Positions 9,095-17,820 are shown, numbered from the stretch's first letter. The stretch: DNA of 64,000 bases from Petrachloros mirabilis ULC683 (GCF_009939295.1 NZ_WVIC01000019.1:1-64000), one strand, 5' to 3'. Numbers and translations are program-made. Notes: a model not told the origin generated them from the sequence alone.

Positions 9095-9239
9095 ATGAAT
9101 GCTCCTCCACCGACTTCGCGGGGTAGCGGTGTCTGGATTAGAAGGGTTTATCCCTCCCGACAGGCGGCATTCTCGCCATGTTTCAGGAACTTTTGCCCAG
9201 AGACACTCCCAAGTCGTTTCTGCCATGGGGCTAATTCAA
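9095..9239. repeat. 145-bp direct repeat, copy 1
   Basis: Near-identical to 9474-9618, beginning ATGAA and ending CATGGGGCTAATTCAA. The central 50 bases (GGATTAGAAGGGTTTATCCC...) are almost unchanged, while the flanks carry scattered substitutions. On the minus strand both copies read as an open frame beginning MAETTWE with SGGINPSNP in the middle, but most differences between copies change the amino acid, so I do not think the frame is under selection. Confidence 0.8.
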
Positions 9240-9251
9240 TCGCAGCAACCA

Positions 9252-9428
9252 TCAAGGCTGTCTCTGGAGAAGGTTTTCCACGATTTGGGTGAGCCTCTCA
9301 ACACTGATAGCTTGTTTTTCTGCAACAGCAGCTTGCCGTTCCGTCGTGTTGGCTACTCGCTCAACCAATGCCTTGATTTTTGTCACCCCTTCGGTTAGAC
9401 GCCCCACCTGGTCAATTAGGGTATCCAT
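9252..9428 (-). CDS. Small coiled-coil protein
   Basis: 58 residues from ATG 9428 (MDTLIDQVGRLTEGV). The whole chain is heptad-like and charged (KIKALVERVANTTERQAAVAEKQA), predicting a single coiled coil. Short coiled-coil proteins of this form occur next to accessory genes in cyanobacteria, but I cannot name the family. It is flanked on both sides by copies of the 145-bp repeat. An in-frame extension upstream to 9605 is repeat-derived and probably not translated. Confidence 0.4.
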   Translation of the reverse strand: MDTLIDQVGRLTEGVTKIKALVERVANTTERQAAVAEKQAISVERLTQIVENLLQRQP

Positions 9429-9473
9429 TCTGTCACTACTGCTTGAGTGAACCACTGACCAACCTCCACTTGA

Positions 9474-9618
9474 ATGAACGCACCACCACTGACTTTGCGA
9501 GGTAGCGGTGGCTGGATTAGAAGGGTTTATCCCTCCCGACAGGCGGCATTTTCGCTGTGTTTCAAGAACTTCTGCCCAGAGACCCTCCCAAGTCGTTTCC
9601 GCCATGGGGCTAATTCAA
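9474..9618. repeat. 145-bp direct repeat, copy 2
   Basis: Second copy of the repeat at 9095-9239, same orientation, 379 bp downstream. It ends about 50 bp before the hairpin that precedes psb30. The pair brackets the small coiled-coil gene. Confidence 0.8.
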
Positions 9619-9665
9619 AGTCTAGCAAGGCAGGTTCGTTCTTAGGAAGTGGCAACAGCCTTGGG

Positions 9666-9694
9666 GCTGTGCCCCTCTGTTTTAGGGGCGCAGC
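9666..9694. other. Hairpin upstream of psb30
   Basis: GCTGTGCCCCT (9666-9676) pairs over 11 positions, with one G-U, with AGGGGCGCAGC (9684-9694) around a 7-nt loop, CTGTTTT. It ends 51 bp before the psb30 start and just ahead of TACAAT (9701-9706), a plausible -10 box. There is no U-tract on either side, so a terminator role is uncertain. Confidence 0.45.
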
Positions 9695-9745
9695 AACAGG
9701 TACAATAGAGAGCGCTGTCGTTGTTTGGCTTGTTTGGGAGGAAGG

Positions 9746-9928
9746 ATGGACACGTTAATCTTATTGGCGGGTATTTTCTCGGGCATTGGGGGCTTTTTCT
9801 CCGGTATTGGCAGCTTTTTTACCAGTATTAATTGGGAAGCCATTGTCCAACTCACTATGTTAGCTGCGATCGCAATTGCTGGGCCAGCCGTAGTATTTGT
9901 GCTGGCGGCTCGGGGGGGCGACCTCTAA
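9746..9928 (+). CDS. psb30: Photosystem II protein Psb30 (Ycf12)
   Basis: Small single-helix thylakoid subunit at the edge of the photosystem II core. The C-terminal 33 residues, [19 protein letters not shown] followed by a hydrophobic run and AARGGDL, match the strongly conserved Psb30 pattern (QLTxxAxxxIAGPxxxxLLAxRGGxL). The 60-residue product from ATG 9746 is longer than the usual 33-46, because [17 protein letters not shown] repeats a short Gly-Phe unit before the helix. GGAGGAAGG just upstream is a good ribosome-binding site. The stop overlaps the 3' end of the convergent recJ by four bases. The identification rests on motif memory. Confidence 0.85.
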   Translation: MDTLILLAGIFSGIGGFFSGIGSFFTSINWEAIVQLTMLAAIAIAGPAVVFVLAARGGDL

Positions 9929-12336
9929 GCTCGCTGCCCTAACCGACTCAGATGCTGGGCTGAGAGTTGATACCAGGTTTCCAGGCGCTGGAGTTCCTGG
10001 CTGAGGGGATAGGTGTCTGGGAAACCAGCACAGGCATAGCCCATTTCTCGTAGGGTTGCCACCAAGGTACAGGGGGCAACCCACCATTTTTGTCCCAAGT
10101 CCAACAGATTCAAGCGATGCGGGGCATAGCGAACCAAATGATACTTTAAATTCCGCCGCAGCGTCACCCCATCGGGCAGCGTAGGCCGTTCACCTCGGAC
10201 ATAAACCTGGCGGGGTTGCCCTAGGGCTAACAGCCAGTGCAGATGAGTCCAAGAGGGGGGTAGCGTCCACAGCATCAGGGTGTCACAGGGATGACTGGGG
10301 CGGTCATACTCAATGTTTACGGTCAAGGTGCTTTGGGGTAAATAAGGGCGCTGATGCCCATAGAGAAGCAGTTGTCCCTGGAGAGTGGGCAGTACGGTTT
10401 CGAGGTGCTCAAGGGGATGCCAGATGGGGTTAGCAAAGGATTGAGTGGGGTCTGGACAGTAGAGTTCTAGATCTCCTTGAGCCACCAGAAAGGCATCGAT
10501 GTCAGAGGGAGGTGTTGATAGCGTGGGGGCAGGCGAGGGTTCCGGAACAGAGGACACCCGAGCCCCCACCACTTCTAGTTCGAGGGTGGTGTTGCCCTGC
10601 CAGGTATTCTCTCGCAGGCGATAGGCAACATCAATTTGGGGCGGCACAGGGAAGTATTCTCCCCAGCGCCAAGCGGTGGCTTGGCAGCGGTGGGGTGTGC
10701 CATCGGCGTCGGTGTGCGCCAGGGACAGTTTGAGGTGGGCATTGTTTTTACCCATGGGTCGCTGATCTAGGACTTGTACCTGGGAAGTCCAAAATAGGGG
10801 TTCGGCGTTAGCGATGCCGCAGGGGTGCAGGCGATCAATTTCGTGATAAAACTCCCAGGTGATGTCGGCAAAGCTGAGCTGGGCATCTAGGGTAAGCAGG
10901 GGTTTGAGTTGTTCAGGTTTGAGGTGCTGATGGGCAAAGGTACGCAGGTGCGATCGCAGCGCCTCTAACTGGGTGGCCGCCAAAGAGAACCCCCCCGCTG
11001 CCCGGTGGCCACCAAACTTATCTAAGGTCGCCTGACAAAATTGCAAGGCTGCAAACACATCAAATTCCGGGGTGCCCCGAGCCGAGCCCCGAATATGGGT
11101 GTCATCTTCGTAGGTACCCATAAACACCGGCACCCCGTAGCGATCCACGAGGCGCGAAGCCACAATACCGATGACGCCGTGATGCCAGCCCGGTTGCACC
11201 AAGATCAAGACCCGTTGCTCCTGAGGAGATAGAGATAAATCTCCCTGCTCAGCGGCGGTTTGAATCAGAGCCAAGGCTTCTTGTTCAATCACCGTACAGA
11301 GATGCTGCCGCTCCCGGTTGGCCTGCTCGCACTGCATGGCTCGCTCCAGAGCTTGTCCGCGATCCTCCGTCGTCAAGAGTTCGATCACGGTTTGGGGGTT
11401 GCCAATTCGCCCCACGGCATTGATGCGGGGCCCTAGACGAAAGCCAATGGCCTCGGGCTTTAGCGGCTGCTGGGGGGTTGCCCCCTCTAGGGCACCAGAG
11501 ACCTGAATCAGGGCTTGGATTCCTGGAATCTGGGAGTTGGGCAGGCGCTTGAGGCCGCGCTTTAGCCAGCGGCGGTTGACGCCCACCAAGGGTGCGAGAT
11601 CGGCAATGGTGCCGAGGGTAAATAGCTCCAGCAGTGAGGGAATGACCGCCTGCCCCTGTCCCATCTGTTGAGCCAGAGACGCCGCCAGAACATAGGCTAC
11701 ACCCACTCCCGCAAGTCCGCCATAGGGGGAGGTGGGGGGCAACTGCTTGGGGTTGAGGATAGCGTTGGCGGGGGGCAGGTTAGGGGGCAAATCATGGTGG
11801 TCGGTGAGGATGACAGCTAACCCCAGACTGCGGGCATGGGCAATAGGCTCATAGGCAGCGATGCCATTATCAACGGTGAGAATCAGCCGCACCCCCTCAG
11901 CCGCAAAGTCCTCGACAATGCGCTCGTTGATGCCGTAGCCCTCCTGCATCCGACTGGGAATGGCGTAATCAACCTCAGCCCCCAGTGCCCGCAGCGATCG
12001 CAGCAGCAAGGCGGTACTGGTCATGCCGTCGGCATCGTAGTCGCCGCAGATGGCGATGGGGTGCCCCTGGGCAATGGCCTCCTGCAATAAATCCAGACTT
12101 GGAGGAAGGTCGGCAAACTCAGTGAGGGGGGACGGCAGGTGTTGGCATTCGGGGTCAAGGAATGCGATCGCCGCCTCCGGGGTCTCAATCCCATGGTTGA
12201 CCAGCACCCGCGCGAGGGGCATCGACAATCCCGTAGCTATTGCCAGAGTCGATACCTGGGCTGGATCGGGGATGCAAATCTGCCAACGGTGATCCGGCAG
12301 ATGGGTCTCTACAGAAGCGGGGTGAGGAGCAGGCAT
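9925..12336 (-). CDS. recJ: Single-stranded-DNA-specific exonuclease RecJ
   Basis: 5'-3' exonuclease on single-stranded DNA, used in recombination and mismatch or excision repair; cytoplasmic. The DHH phosphoesterase motifs are all visible: [11 protein letters not shown] (residues about 97-107), LTVDNGIAA (about 154-162), LTDHHDLP (about 178-185), and DHHA1-side motifs [16 protein letters not shown] and [11 protein letters not shown]. An OB-fold region follows (HLKLSLAH). The 803-residue length exceeds the roughly 580 of E. coli RecJ because of a C-terminal extension of about 200 residues, common in cyanobacterial forms. Convergent with psb30. Confidence 0.95.
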   Translation of the reverse strand: MPAPHPASVETHLPDHRWQICIPDPAQVSTLAIATGLSMPLARVLVNHGIETPEAAIAFLDPECQHLPSPLTEFADLPPSLDLLQEAIAQGHPIAICGDYDADGMTSTALLLRSLRALGAEVDYAIPSRMQEGYGINERIVEDFAAEGVRLILTVDNGIAAYEPIAHARSLGLAVILTDHHDLPPNLPPANAILNPKQLPPTSPYGGLAGVGVAYVLAASLAQQMGQGQAVIPSLLELFTLGTIADLAPLVGVNRRWLKRGLKRLPNSQIPGIQALIQVSGALEGATPQQPLKPEAIGFRLGPRINAVGRIGNPQTVIELLTTEDRGQALERAMQCEQANRERQHLCTVIEQEALALIQTAAEQGDLSLSPQEQRVLILVQPGWHHGVIGIVASRLVDRYGVPVFMGTYEDDTHIRGSARGTPEFDVFAALQFCQATLDKFGGHRAAGGFSLAATQLEALRSHLRTFAHQHLKPEQLKPLLTLDAQLSFADITWEFYHEIDRLHPCGIANAEPLFWTSQVQVLDQRPMGKNNAHLKLSLAHTDADGTPHRCQATAWRWGEYFPVPPQIDVAYRLRENTWQGNTTLELEVVGARVSSVPEPSPAPTLSTPPSDIDAFLVAQGDLELYCPDPTQSFANPIWHPLEHLETVLPTLQGQLLLYGHQRPYLPQSTLTVNIEYDRPSHPCDTLMLWTLPPSWTHLHWLLALGQPRQVYVRGERPTLPDGVTLRRNLKYHLVRYAPHRLNLLDLGQKWWVAPCTLVATLREMGYACAGFPDTYPLSQELQRLETWYQLSAQHLSRLGQRA

Positions 12337-12476
12337 AGACCAAAAAAGACCATCGCCTCCCTATGGTAGTGGGTAATCACGGTGATTTCTGCTCGATCTA
12401 GACCCGAAATCCCCTTTGCCCATCTTTGCTTTAATGTCAAGATTAAGGGAAGTCGCCGCGTTGAGAGTAACTACGG

Positions 12477-12839
12477 ATGGATTTGTCTGAGCAATCTGGA
12501 CTAGGAGAGCGCCAATCAAACCCTGAAGCCCCATCGCCGACTGGGACTCACCCTGATATTGAAGCTGCGATCGCAGAAGCAGAAACCACCCTAAACACAG
12601 TGAAAAGTCGCTATCTGCACCTAGAGTCAGCCCAAGCTCAGAAGACACAACTGCAAGAGCAGCTCACGAAGCTTCGCCAAGAGATCGAACAACTCCAAAA
12701 CCACCTAGAACTAGTTGAAATTGAGCTAGAGAGCCGCCTGATCACCTGGAAAGATCGGCGCGAGTGGTTCTGGCAATTTTTGCGCTACGCTGGCATCGGC
12801 TTTGTTGCCGCCTTGATTTTGCACGCCATTAGAAATTGA
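12477..12839 (+). CDS. Coiled-coil protein with a C-terminal membrane anchor
   Basis: 120 residues. After a Pro/Ser-rich start, residues about 27-88 form a long coiled coil (AAIAEAETTLNTVKSRYLHLE, QLQEQLTKLRQEIEQLQNHLELVEIELE). Then comes an aromatic stretch (WKDRREWFWQFLRYAG) and one hydrophobic segment, IGFVAALILHAI, at the very end. This is a tail-anchored topology, with the coil probably in the cytoplasm. I do not recognise a named family. It diverges from recJ, whose start is 141 bp upstream. Confidence 0.65.
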   Translation: MDLSEQSGLGERQSNPEAPSPTGTHPDIEAAIAEAETTLNTVKSRYLHLESAQAQKTQLQEQLTKLRQEIEQLQNHLELVEIELESRLITWKDRREWFWQFLRYAGIGFVAALILHAIRN

Positions 12840-12846
12840 GTCTGCC

Positions 12847-12900
12847 TACAGCGGTTTACAGATCAATGGAGTCCAGGGGGTGCAGGGGGCAGTGCCCCCA
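12847..12900 (+). mobile_element. MITE-like repeat, family A, truncated copy 3
   Basis: Starts with TACAGCGGTT and follows the family A sequence (TTACAGATCAATGGAGT) through the first GGGGGCAGTGCCCCC hairpin, then stops matching at about 12900. The second half and the right inverted repeat are missing. It lies between the coiled-coil gene and the 3' end of the aminotransferase gene. Confidence 0.75.
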
Positions 12901-12924
12901 ATGAGCAGACCGGCTGGGTGGAAT

Positions 12925-13809
12925 CTAAGCACTCTGGGCTAGAGGGATATTCTCTGTAACTGCACGATCCATTTCTGCCAGCAACTCATCCCATAGCCAA
13001 CGGGTCATAGGGCCAGGGCAGTGGGGTAGGGGCATCTGATCAATCCGGTTAATGGGCATCAGCAGACGCACTGAAGAGCTCAGAAATGCTTCCTCAGCTT
13101 GAGTCAAATCAGACGGTAACAGGAGGGTTTCAGCATAGGGAATTTGGTGGCGCTGCAAGATTTGAACCAAAAAGTGACGGGTAATGCCTTGCAAAATCCC
13201 AACGCTAGGGGGAGGAGTTTGCACGCTCCCTTGGCGGACGATCCACAGGTTGCTGGTGGTGGCTTCGGTGACCTGACCTTGCCCATTGAGCAGAAGGGCA
13301 TCATCTGCACCTTGCTGCTGGGCTTCTAGAAGAGCCAGGATGTTATTGAGATAGTTGCCGGTTTTGGCTGCGGGGCTGAGGGCGCGGTGATCATTGCGCA
13401 GACGGTTGACAACTTGCAGATGAATTCCGATTTGAGAGAGTTGCGGCTGGGGGTCAATTTCTGAGATGACAATCAGCAGGCTGGGTTTGAGATCACGGCT
13501 GGGCTGTAGGCTGACTTTGGTTTCAGTTCCGCGACTGACCACAATGCGGACGTAAGATTCTAGCCAATGGGTCTGTTGCAGGGTTCGTTCTACCTCGGCC
13601 TGGATCTGGCTATCACTCCAGGGAACTCTCATATATATGGAATCGGCTGATTGACGCAGGCGATCTAGGTGTTCCTGAAGTCCGAACAAGCGTCCTTGAA
13701 AGGTGCGAACCACTTCGTAGACGCTGTCACCGTAGAGAAACCCTCGATCTAGAACTGAAATGTGCGCGGTAGGGCCAATGACACCATCTAGATTGGTCAG
13801 CAGACTCAT
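12925..13809 (-). CDS. Class IV PLP aminotransferase (branched-chain / aminodeoxychorismate lyase group)
   Basis: Fold-type IV pyridoxal-phosphate enzyme, 294 residues. It shows the N-terminal VLDRGFLYGDSVYEVVRTFQG, the segment AAKTGNYLNNILALLEAQQQGADDALLLNGQGQVTEATTSNLW, and a late FLSSSVRLLMPI. KTGNYLNN carries the Schiff-base lysine and VTEATTSN binds the cofactor phosphate. These motifs do not separate branched-chain transaminase (IlvE), D-amino-acid transaminase and 4-amino-4-deoxychorismate lyase (PabC). The divergent start and stand-alone position give no further help. Specificity is open. Confidence 0.85.
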   Translation of the reverse strand: MSLLTNLDGVIGPTAHISVLDRGFLYGDSVYEVVRTFQGRLFGLQEHLDRLRQSADSIYMRVPWSDSQIQAEVERTLQQTHWLESYVRIVVSRGTETKVSLQPSRDLKPSLLIVISEIDPQPQLSQIGIHLQVVNRLRNDHRALSPAAKTGNYLNNILALLEAQQQGADDALLLNGQGQVTEATTSNLWIVRQGSVQTPPPSVGILQGITRHFLVQILQRHQIPYAETLLLPSDLTQAEEAFLSSSVRLLMPINRIDQMPLPHCPGPMTRWLWDELLAEMDRAVTENIPLAQSA

Positions 13810-13902
13810 GAACCCGTTCTACCTCACAAAACCACTGCCCCATATTCCCCAATGTGTGACTGGAATGCAAGTGCTATTTTGGGGGGCAGGGCTGGCTGCT
13901 GA

Positions 13903-14544
13903 TTAGGTGTCGGTCGCTTGGGTCGTGATTAGCCGCTCGTCGGCTTCTAGTTCGCGGTTGAGATTTTCTTGCAGAGCGTCTAACACCACAATGGGGTCGG
14001 CGGCTTCCTGCATCATGCGGGCTTCGCTATCGTCACGGTTGCTGACGTCTGGCAAGTCATGCCGCAGTTCTTCAATGAGGGCAATAATTTTGGCGATTTT
14101 CTGCTCTGAAAGTAAATTGAGTTGCAGGGTGAGTTGGGCGCGCTGTTCGGCAAAGTTTTCCTGACGACTTTGGCGCACCAAAACGCCAGTTGAAATCAGC
14201 AGGGCAGCGGTGTCGAGTCCCTGTGCTGACCAGCTAAACTGTGGAAATGGAAACGGGAGCCATCCGACTTGACTGAGGAAGGTGCCCATCAGCCACAGAA
14301 TCAAGCTGCTGACTAGCAAGTAGAGAAATGTTGGGCGGGCAAAGAATCCAGCTACTTTTTCGAGGGCACGCTGATGGGCGGGCACATCTCGCCAGGTGCG
14401 GGTGTGCAGGGAAGTAATGGTTTCAATGCTTTTGGAGATGGGGTCGGGGAGCGGCGCGGTTAGAATTCGGTTGCACTCAGCACTCCACGCTGCGAAGTCT
14501 GACCGCTGCGGCTTTTGAGGCTCAGGGGAGGAGGAAGCAGCCAT
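13903..14544 (-). CDS. DUF1003-type membrane protein
   Basis: 213 residues. A soluble N-terminal 70 is followed by two hydrophobic segments (PTFLYLLVSSLILWLMGTFL and a region around LDTAALLISTGVLV), then RQSRQENFAEQRAQLTLQLNLLSEQKIAKIIALIEELR. The pair of helices followed by an ENxAEQRAxLxLQxNLLxEQK stretch is the signature of the DUF1003 family of small inner-membrane proteins of unknown role. The last 50 residues are acidic. It begins 28 bp after the nadE stop on the same strand, so it could be the distal gene of the NAD operon, although its function does not suggest this. Confidence 0.75.
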   Translation of the reverse strand: MAASSSPEPQKPQRSDFAAWSAECNRILTAPLPDPISKSIETITSLHTRTWRDVPAHQRALEKVAGFFARPTFLYLLVSSLILWLMGTFLSQVGWLPFPFPQFSWSAQGLDTAALLISTGVLVRQSRQENFAEQRAQLTLQLNLLSEQKIAKIIALIEELRHDLPDVSNRDDSEARMMQEAADPIVVLDALQENLNRELEADERLITTQATDT

Positions 14545-14572
14545 ATCACGATGCCTATGCCTGAAAGGGCGT

Positions 14573-16345
14573 CTAAAGGGGCGAGGGGTTTATTGCTGGC
14601 GATAACTTGCCCAATTCTCTGGAGATATCTTTGATTGTGTCATTGTAAGTGGGGCGGGCAGCAATTGGCATCCGCCAGCCGGTGCCAAAGGCGCGATCGG
14701 TGATCTTAAGGCCAGGGGGGGCTTGACGCCGCTTAAACTCTGCCCGAGTCACTAAACCAATTACTCGCTCGACAGTGGCAGAGTCATGACCTGCGGCCAC
14801 GATTTGGTGAGCTGACTGATGTTGATCAATGAGTCTGGCTAAAATGTCGTCGAGAATCTCGTAGGGGGGCAGCGAGTCTTGGTCGCGCTGGTCGGGACGC
14901 AGCTCGGCGCTGGGGGCTTTGGTGAGGACTGTGGTAGGAATCACCGGATCTGTGCTTAGGGGGGTCAATTGGTGGCGGTAGGGCTGACTTTCAGGGGTGT
15001 TGAGCCATTCACAGAGGGCATAAACTTGGGTTTTGGGGACATCTGCGATCGCAGCCAATCCACCGTTCATATCCCCATAGAGGGTGCAGTACCCCACGGC
15101 CATCTCAGACTTATTCCCCGTCGAAATGAGCAAGCGACCAAACTTATTGGCAATGGCCATGAGCAGATTACCCCGGATACGGGCCTGGAGATTTTCTGCG
15201 GTGACACCGGGTTCAGTCCCGGCAAATAGAGCGGCCAAGACTTGATCATAGCCCTGCATGAGGGGGGCAATGGGCAAGGTTTCGGTGTGAATCTGGAGGG
15301 TTTTGGCCAGGGCAAGGGCATCGTCAATCGAATGATCGGAGCTGTAGGGGGAGGGCATCAACACCCCCAAGACTTGATCGCAGCCCAGGGCAGCGGTTGC
15401 GATCGCAGCCACCAAAGACGAATCAATACCCCCGCTCAACCCGATCACCGCCTGAGTGAATCCACACTTGCGGGCATAGTCGCGCACACCGAGTACCAGA
15501 GCTTGCCAAATTTCAGCCTGGGGCGGGGCAGCTCGGGGAGTAATTAGCCCCGGAGCCAAGGGCTGAGTCTTGCCCTGGCGGATGTGGATCACTTGCAAAT
15601 CTTCTGCAAAGGTCTGACAGCGGCTCACCAAGGTGCCCGCCTGGTCAAAGGCAACACTGCCTCCATCAAACACCAAATCATCATTGCCCCCAACTTGGTT
15701 GACATAGAAAATAGGACAGCCATAGCGCTGGGCGCTGTTTTGGAGCATCGCCTCGCGCAGAGCCTGTTTACCCACACAAAACGGAGACGCTGACACATTC
15801 ACAACCCAGTCCACCGACTGCTCCACTAGCTCTGCCATCGGATTGATGGCGTAGGTGCGATGACCCCAAAAAGCCTCGTCATTCCAGAGATCTTCACAGA
15901 TGGTGACCCCAATCTTGATCCCATCGAGTTCCAGCAGATTGGGCATGAGGCCAGGGGCAAAGTAGCGATCTTCGTCAAATACGTCATAGGTGGGCAGCAA
16001 GCGCTTATGAAAGCGCTGCTGAACTTGCCCCTGGGCTAAATAGGCCACGCTATTGAACAAGGGCTTGCCTCCCCGTTGTCGAGACTCCAGATTGGGCGTC
16101 ACCGTGCCCACCAAGACTGCCATTTCCGGGGGCAAAGCTACCGCTAACTCATGAAGGGTGGCCTCTAACGCCTGCACAAAACCAGGATTGAGCAATAAAT
16201 CTCGGGGAGGATAGCCACACAGCGATAGCTCTGGCGTTAGCAACAGCCGTGCCCCCTGAGCCTGAGTAGCTGCCGCCAAGATTTTCTCGGCATTGGCCGC
16301 CAAGTCCCCAATTGTGGGATTGAGTTGTGCGATCGCAATTTCCAT
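14573..16345 (-). CDS. nadE: Glutamine-hydrolysing NAD+ synthetase
   Basis: Final step of NAD synthesis: amidates nicotinate adenine dinucleotide using glutamine nitrogen and ATP. The 590-residue protein is a two-domain form. Residues about 1-270 are a nitrilase-type glutaminase with Glu (TPELSLCGYPPRD), Lys (FHKRLLPTYDVFDE) and Cys (VTICEDLWND). Residues about 290-590 are the synthetase with the P-loop-like IGLSGGIDSSLVAAIA and STGNKSEMAVGYCTLYGD. It starts 20 bp after the nrtR stop and is the third gene of the nadD-nrtR-nadE operon. Confidence 0.96.
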   Translation of the reverse strand: MEIAIAQLNPTIGDLAANAEKILAAATQAQGARLLLTPELSLCGYPPRDLLLNPGFVQALEATLHELAVALPPEMAVLVGTVTPNLESRQRGGKPLFNSVAYLAQGQVQQRFHKRLLPTYDVFDEDRYFAPGLMPNLLELDGIKIGVTICEDLWNDEAFWGHRTYAINPMAELVEQSVDWVVNVSASPFCVGKQALREAMLQNSAQRYGCPIFYVNQVGGNDDLVFDGGSVAFDQAGTLVSRCQTFAEDLQVIHIRQGKTQPLAPGLITPRAAPPQAEIWQALVLGVRDYARKCGFTQAVIGLSGGIDSSLVAAIATAALGCDQVLGVLMPSPYSSDHSIDDALALAKTLQIHTETLPIAPLMQGYDQVLAALFAGTEPGVTAENLQARIRGNLLMAIANKFGRLLISTGNKSEMAVGYCTLYGDMNGGLAAIADVPKTQVYALCEWLNTPESQPYRHQLTPLSTDPVIPTTVLTKAPSAELRPDQRDQDSLPPYEILDDILARLIDQHQSAHQIVAAGHDSATVERVIGLVTRAEFKRRQAPPGLKITDRAFGTGWRMPIAARPTYNDTIKDISRELGKLSPAINPSPL

Positions 16346-16365
16346 CAGTGTTCGATCCCAGACAA

Positions 16366-17070
16366 CTAGACAAAAACGAGGGGCTTATTTTTGAGCGGCG
16401 CAAAGGCTTCAGCATCGAAGCGATAGAGACTAGCAGGACGTCCAGCCCCCCGAGACACCTTTTGGCCGGTATCGGCTAGAAACCCAAGTTTAAGCAACTT
16501 GGCTCGAAAATTAGAATAATCTGAAAATTGCTCCCCCAAGATGGTGCAGTAAAGCTGATACAAATCATTCAGAGTGAATTGAGCGGGCAAGACCTCAAAC
16601 GCAACGGGACTGTACTCCAGTTTGTTACATAACCGCCGATGCCCATAGGTAACAATTTGGGCATGGTCAAAGGCCAGGGGGGGGAGGTCTTCCACGCCAT
16701 GCCACGCAACTGGTTGATCCGTCATCGCCAGCAAGTGCACATCATCATAGCGAACCAAGGCAAAGTAGCTGACCGACAGGTAGCGAACACAGTCTCCGCC
16801 CGTCCCATTCCCTGGATCTGGCTCCGGTGCACCAAAGGTATAGAGCTGCTCTAAATATAAATTTTGCACCTGAAGCTTTTCGGCTAAGGTGCGATAGGCC
16901 GCTGCTTCTAGGGACTCTCCCTGGCGAACCAGGGTGCCCGGCAGAGCCCAGTACCCCAGAAAGGGAGGCTCTTGACGCAGAACTAACAGCACAAACAGAC
17001 GATTGGTCGTTGTGTCCACCGAAAAAATAACGTTATCTACCCCCACCTTAAAGTGGGCCAGAGAAGTCAT
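16366..17070 (-). CDS. nrtR: NrtR-type Nudix-related transcriptional regulator
   Basis: Predicted regulator of NAD metabolism. Residues about 8-140 are a Nudix fold with WALPGTLVRQGESLEAAAYRTLAEKL at the Nudix box, but the catalytic RE and EE pairs are replaced (R-T and A-E), as expected of NrtR proteins that bind rather than cleave ADP-ribose-type ligands. Residues about 150-234 contain the winged helix (FTLNDLYQLYCTILGEQFSDYSNFRAKLLKLGFL) and RGAGRPASLYRF, the usual ending. ATG 17070 overlaps the nadD stop as ATGA, which fixes the start. Position between nadD and nadE supports the role. Confidence 0.88.
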   Translation of the reverse strand: MTSLAHFKVGVDNVIFSVDTTTNRLFVLLVLRQEPPFLGYWALPGTLVRQGESLEAAAYRTLAEKLQVQNLYLEQLYTFGAPEPDPGNGTGGDCVRYLSVSYFALVRYDDVHLLAMTDQPVAWHGVEDLPPLAFDHAQIVTYGHRRLCNKLEYSPVAFEVLPAQFTLNDLYQLYCTILGEQFSDYSNFRAKLLKLGFLADTGQKVSRGAGRPASLYRFDAEAFAPLKNKPLVFV

Positions 17071-17744
17071 GCTGGCGGCATCAGAGGGGTGGAATTGCAG
17101 TCTGCCCATGGATATAAGCCTTGTTGTTTAATGTAGGCGGCAATGGTTGGGGGAATCTGATCTAGATCGCCCGCAGCACGATAGGCACTCGAAGACACCG
17201 CAGGCCCTGAAAAATCCGCGATCGCAACTTGGGCACCCTGCTGCTGCAACCCTGTTAACGCCCCCGCTTCGATCTGAGATCCCGGTCGTGGCACCACCAA
17301 TAGCTGAACCTGACAGAGCAACTCCTCCACTCGATACCAGTGCAGCAAGCTGGCCAAAATATCAGAGCCTACCACCAGGGTAAAACTGGCATGGGGCCAA
17401 TGCTGCTGAGCGCGTTCCACAGTTCGCAGCGTTTTTGAATCACTGAGGTGTGGGTAGAGTGACACGTTCGGATATTGAGTTTGCAGCTCAGTCACCAACC
17501 GCTTCAGCATGGCTTGACGATGGCAAAGGGGTGTCTGGCCTTGCTTAAAAGGATTGTCAGACGCCCAAACCACCACCTGATCAAACCGTTGTGCCAGTGC
17601 CGCTAAGATACGCTGATGCCCTACCGTAGGCGGATCAGCGCTGGTGCCAAACAGGGCAATCTGAGTGGAATGCTCCTGGGACTCGATCGGCGTGGCAGGT
17701 CTCTGCCAGTCATGGGAGGGTGACTTTACCATGGGAATGGCCAA
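17067..17744 (-). CDS. nadD: Nicotinate-nucleotide adenylyltransferase
   Basis: Adenylates nicotinate mononucleotide to NaAD, the step before NadE. The 225-residue protein has a short polar leader of about 28 residues, then IALFGTSADPPTVGHQRIL (nucleotidyltransferase GxxxxPxxxGH), a central FTLVVGSDILASLLHWYR, LLVVPRPGS, and late AVSSSAYR (the ISSTxxR motif). The first codon of the operon is probably ATG 17744; ATG 17732 is an alternative. A 21-bp palindrome 44 bp upstream (17788-17808) is a likely operator. Its stop overlaps the nrtR start. Confidence 0.93.
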   Translation of the reverse strand: MAIPMVKSPSHDWQRPATPIESQEHSTQIALFGTSADPPTVGHQRILAALAQRFDQVVVWASDNPFKQGQTPLCHRQAMLKRLVTELQTQYPNVSLYPHLSDSKTLRTVERAQQHWPHASFTLVVGSDILASLLHWYRVEELLCQVQLLVVPRPGSQIEAGALTGLQQQGAQVAIADFSGPAVSSSAYRAAGDLDQIPPTIAAYIKQQGLYPWADCNSTPLMPPA

Positions 17745-17787
17745 AGTTAAGTGGGGTTGTCAGTAACCCGCTGGGGTCTCTTCGTGA

Positions 17788-17808
17788 TTATAGTAAGCTT
17801 TACCATAA
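17788..17808. promoter_or_regulatory. Candidate NrtR operator palindrome
   Basis: Arms TTATAGTAA (17788-17796) and TTACCATAA (17800-17808) with a 3-nt spacer GCT. Eight of nine positions pair; the exception is A17792 against C17804. It lies between the divergent starts of nadD (17744) and the small gene at 17821. A 20-bp-class palindrome is what a dimeric winged-helix regulator such as NrtR binds. Assignment to NrtR is by position, not by match to a known consensus. Confidence 0.6.
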
Positions 17809-17820
17809 AAGGTTGAACCC

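Noticed and set aside
9047-9226. Upstream extension of the YkgJ-type gene to 9226
   Set aside because: The extension lies inside the 145-bp repeat and the cysteine-cluster family starts at MATWSCVKQ.
9666-9694. Terminator of recJ
   Set aside because: The hairpin lies over 230 bp past the recJ stop, beyond psb30, and has no U-tract on the minus strand.
12361-12648. Minus-strand frame between recJ and the coiled-coil gene
   Set aside because: It is antisense to the N-terminal half of the coiled-coil gene and has no family features.
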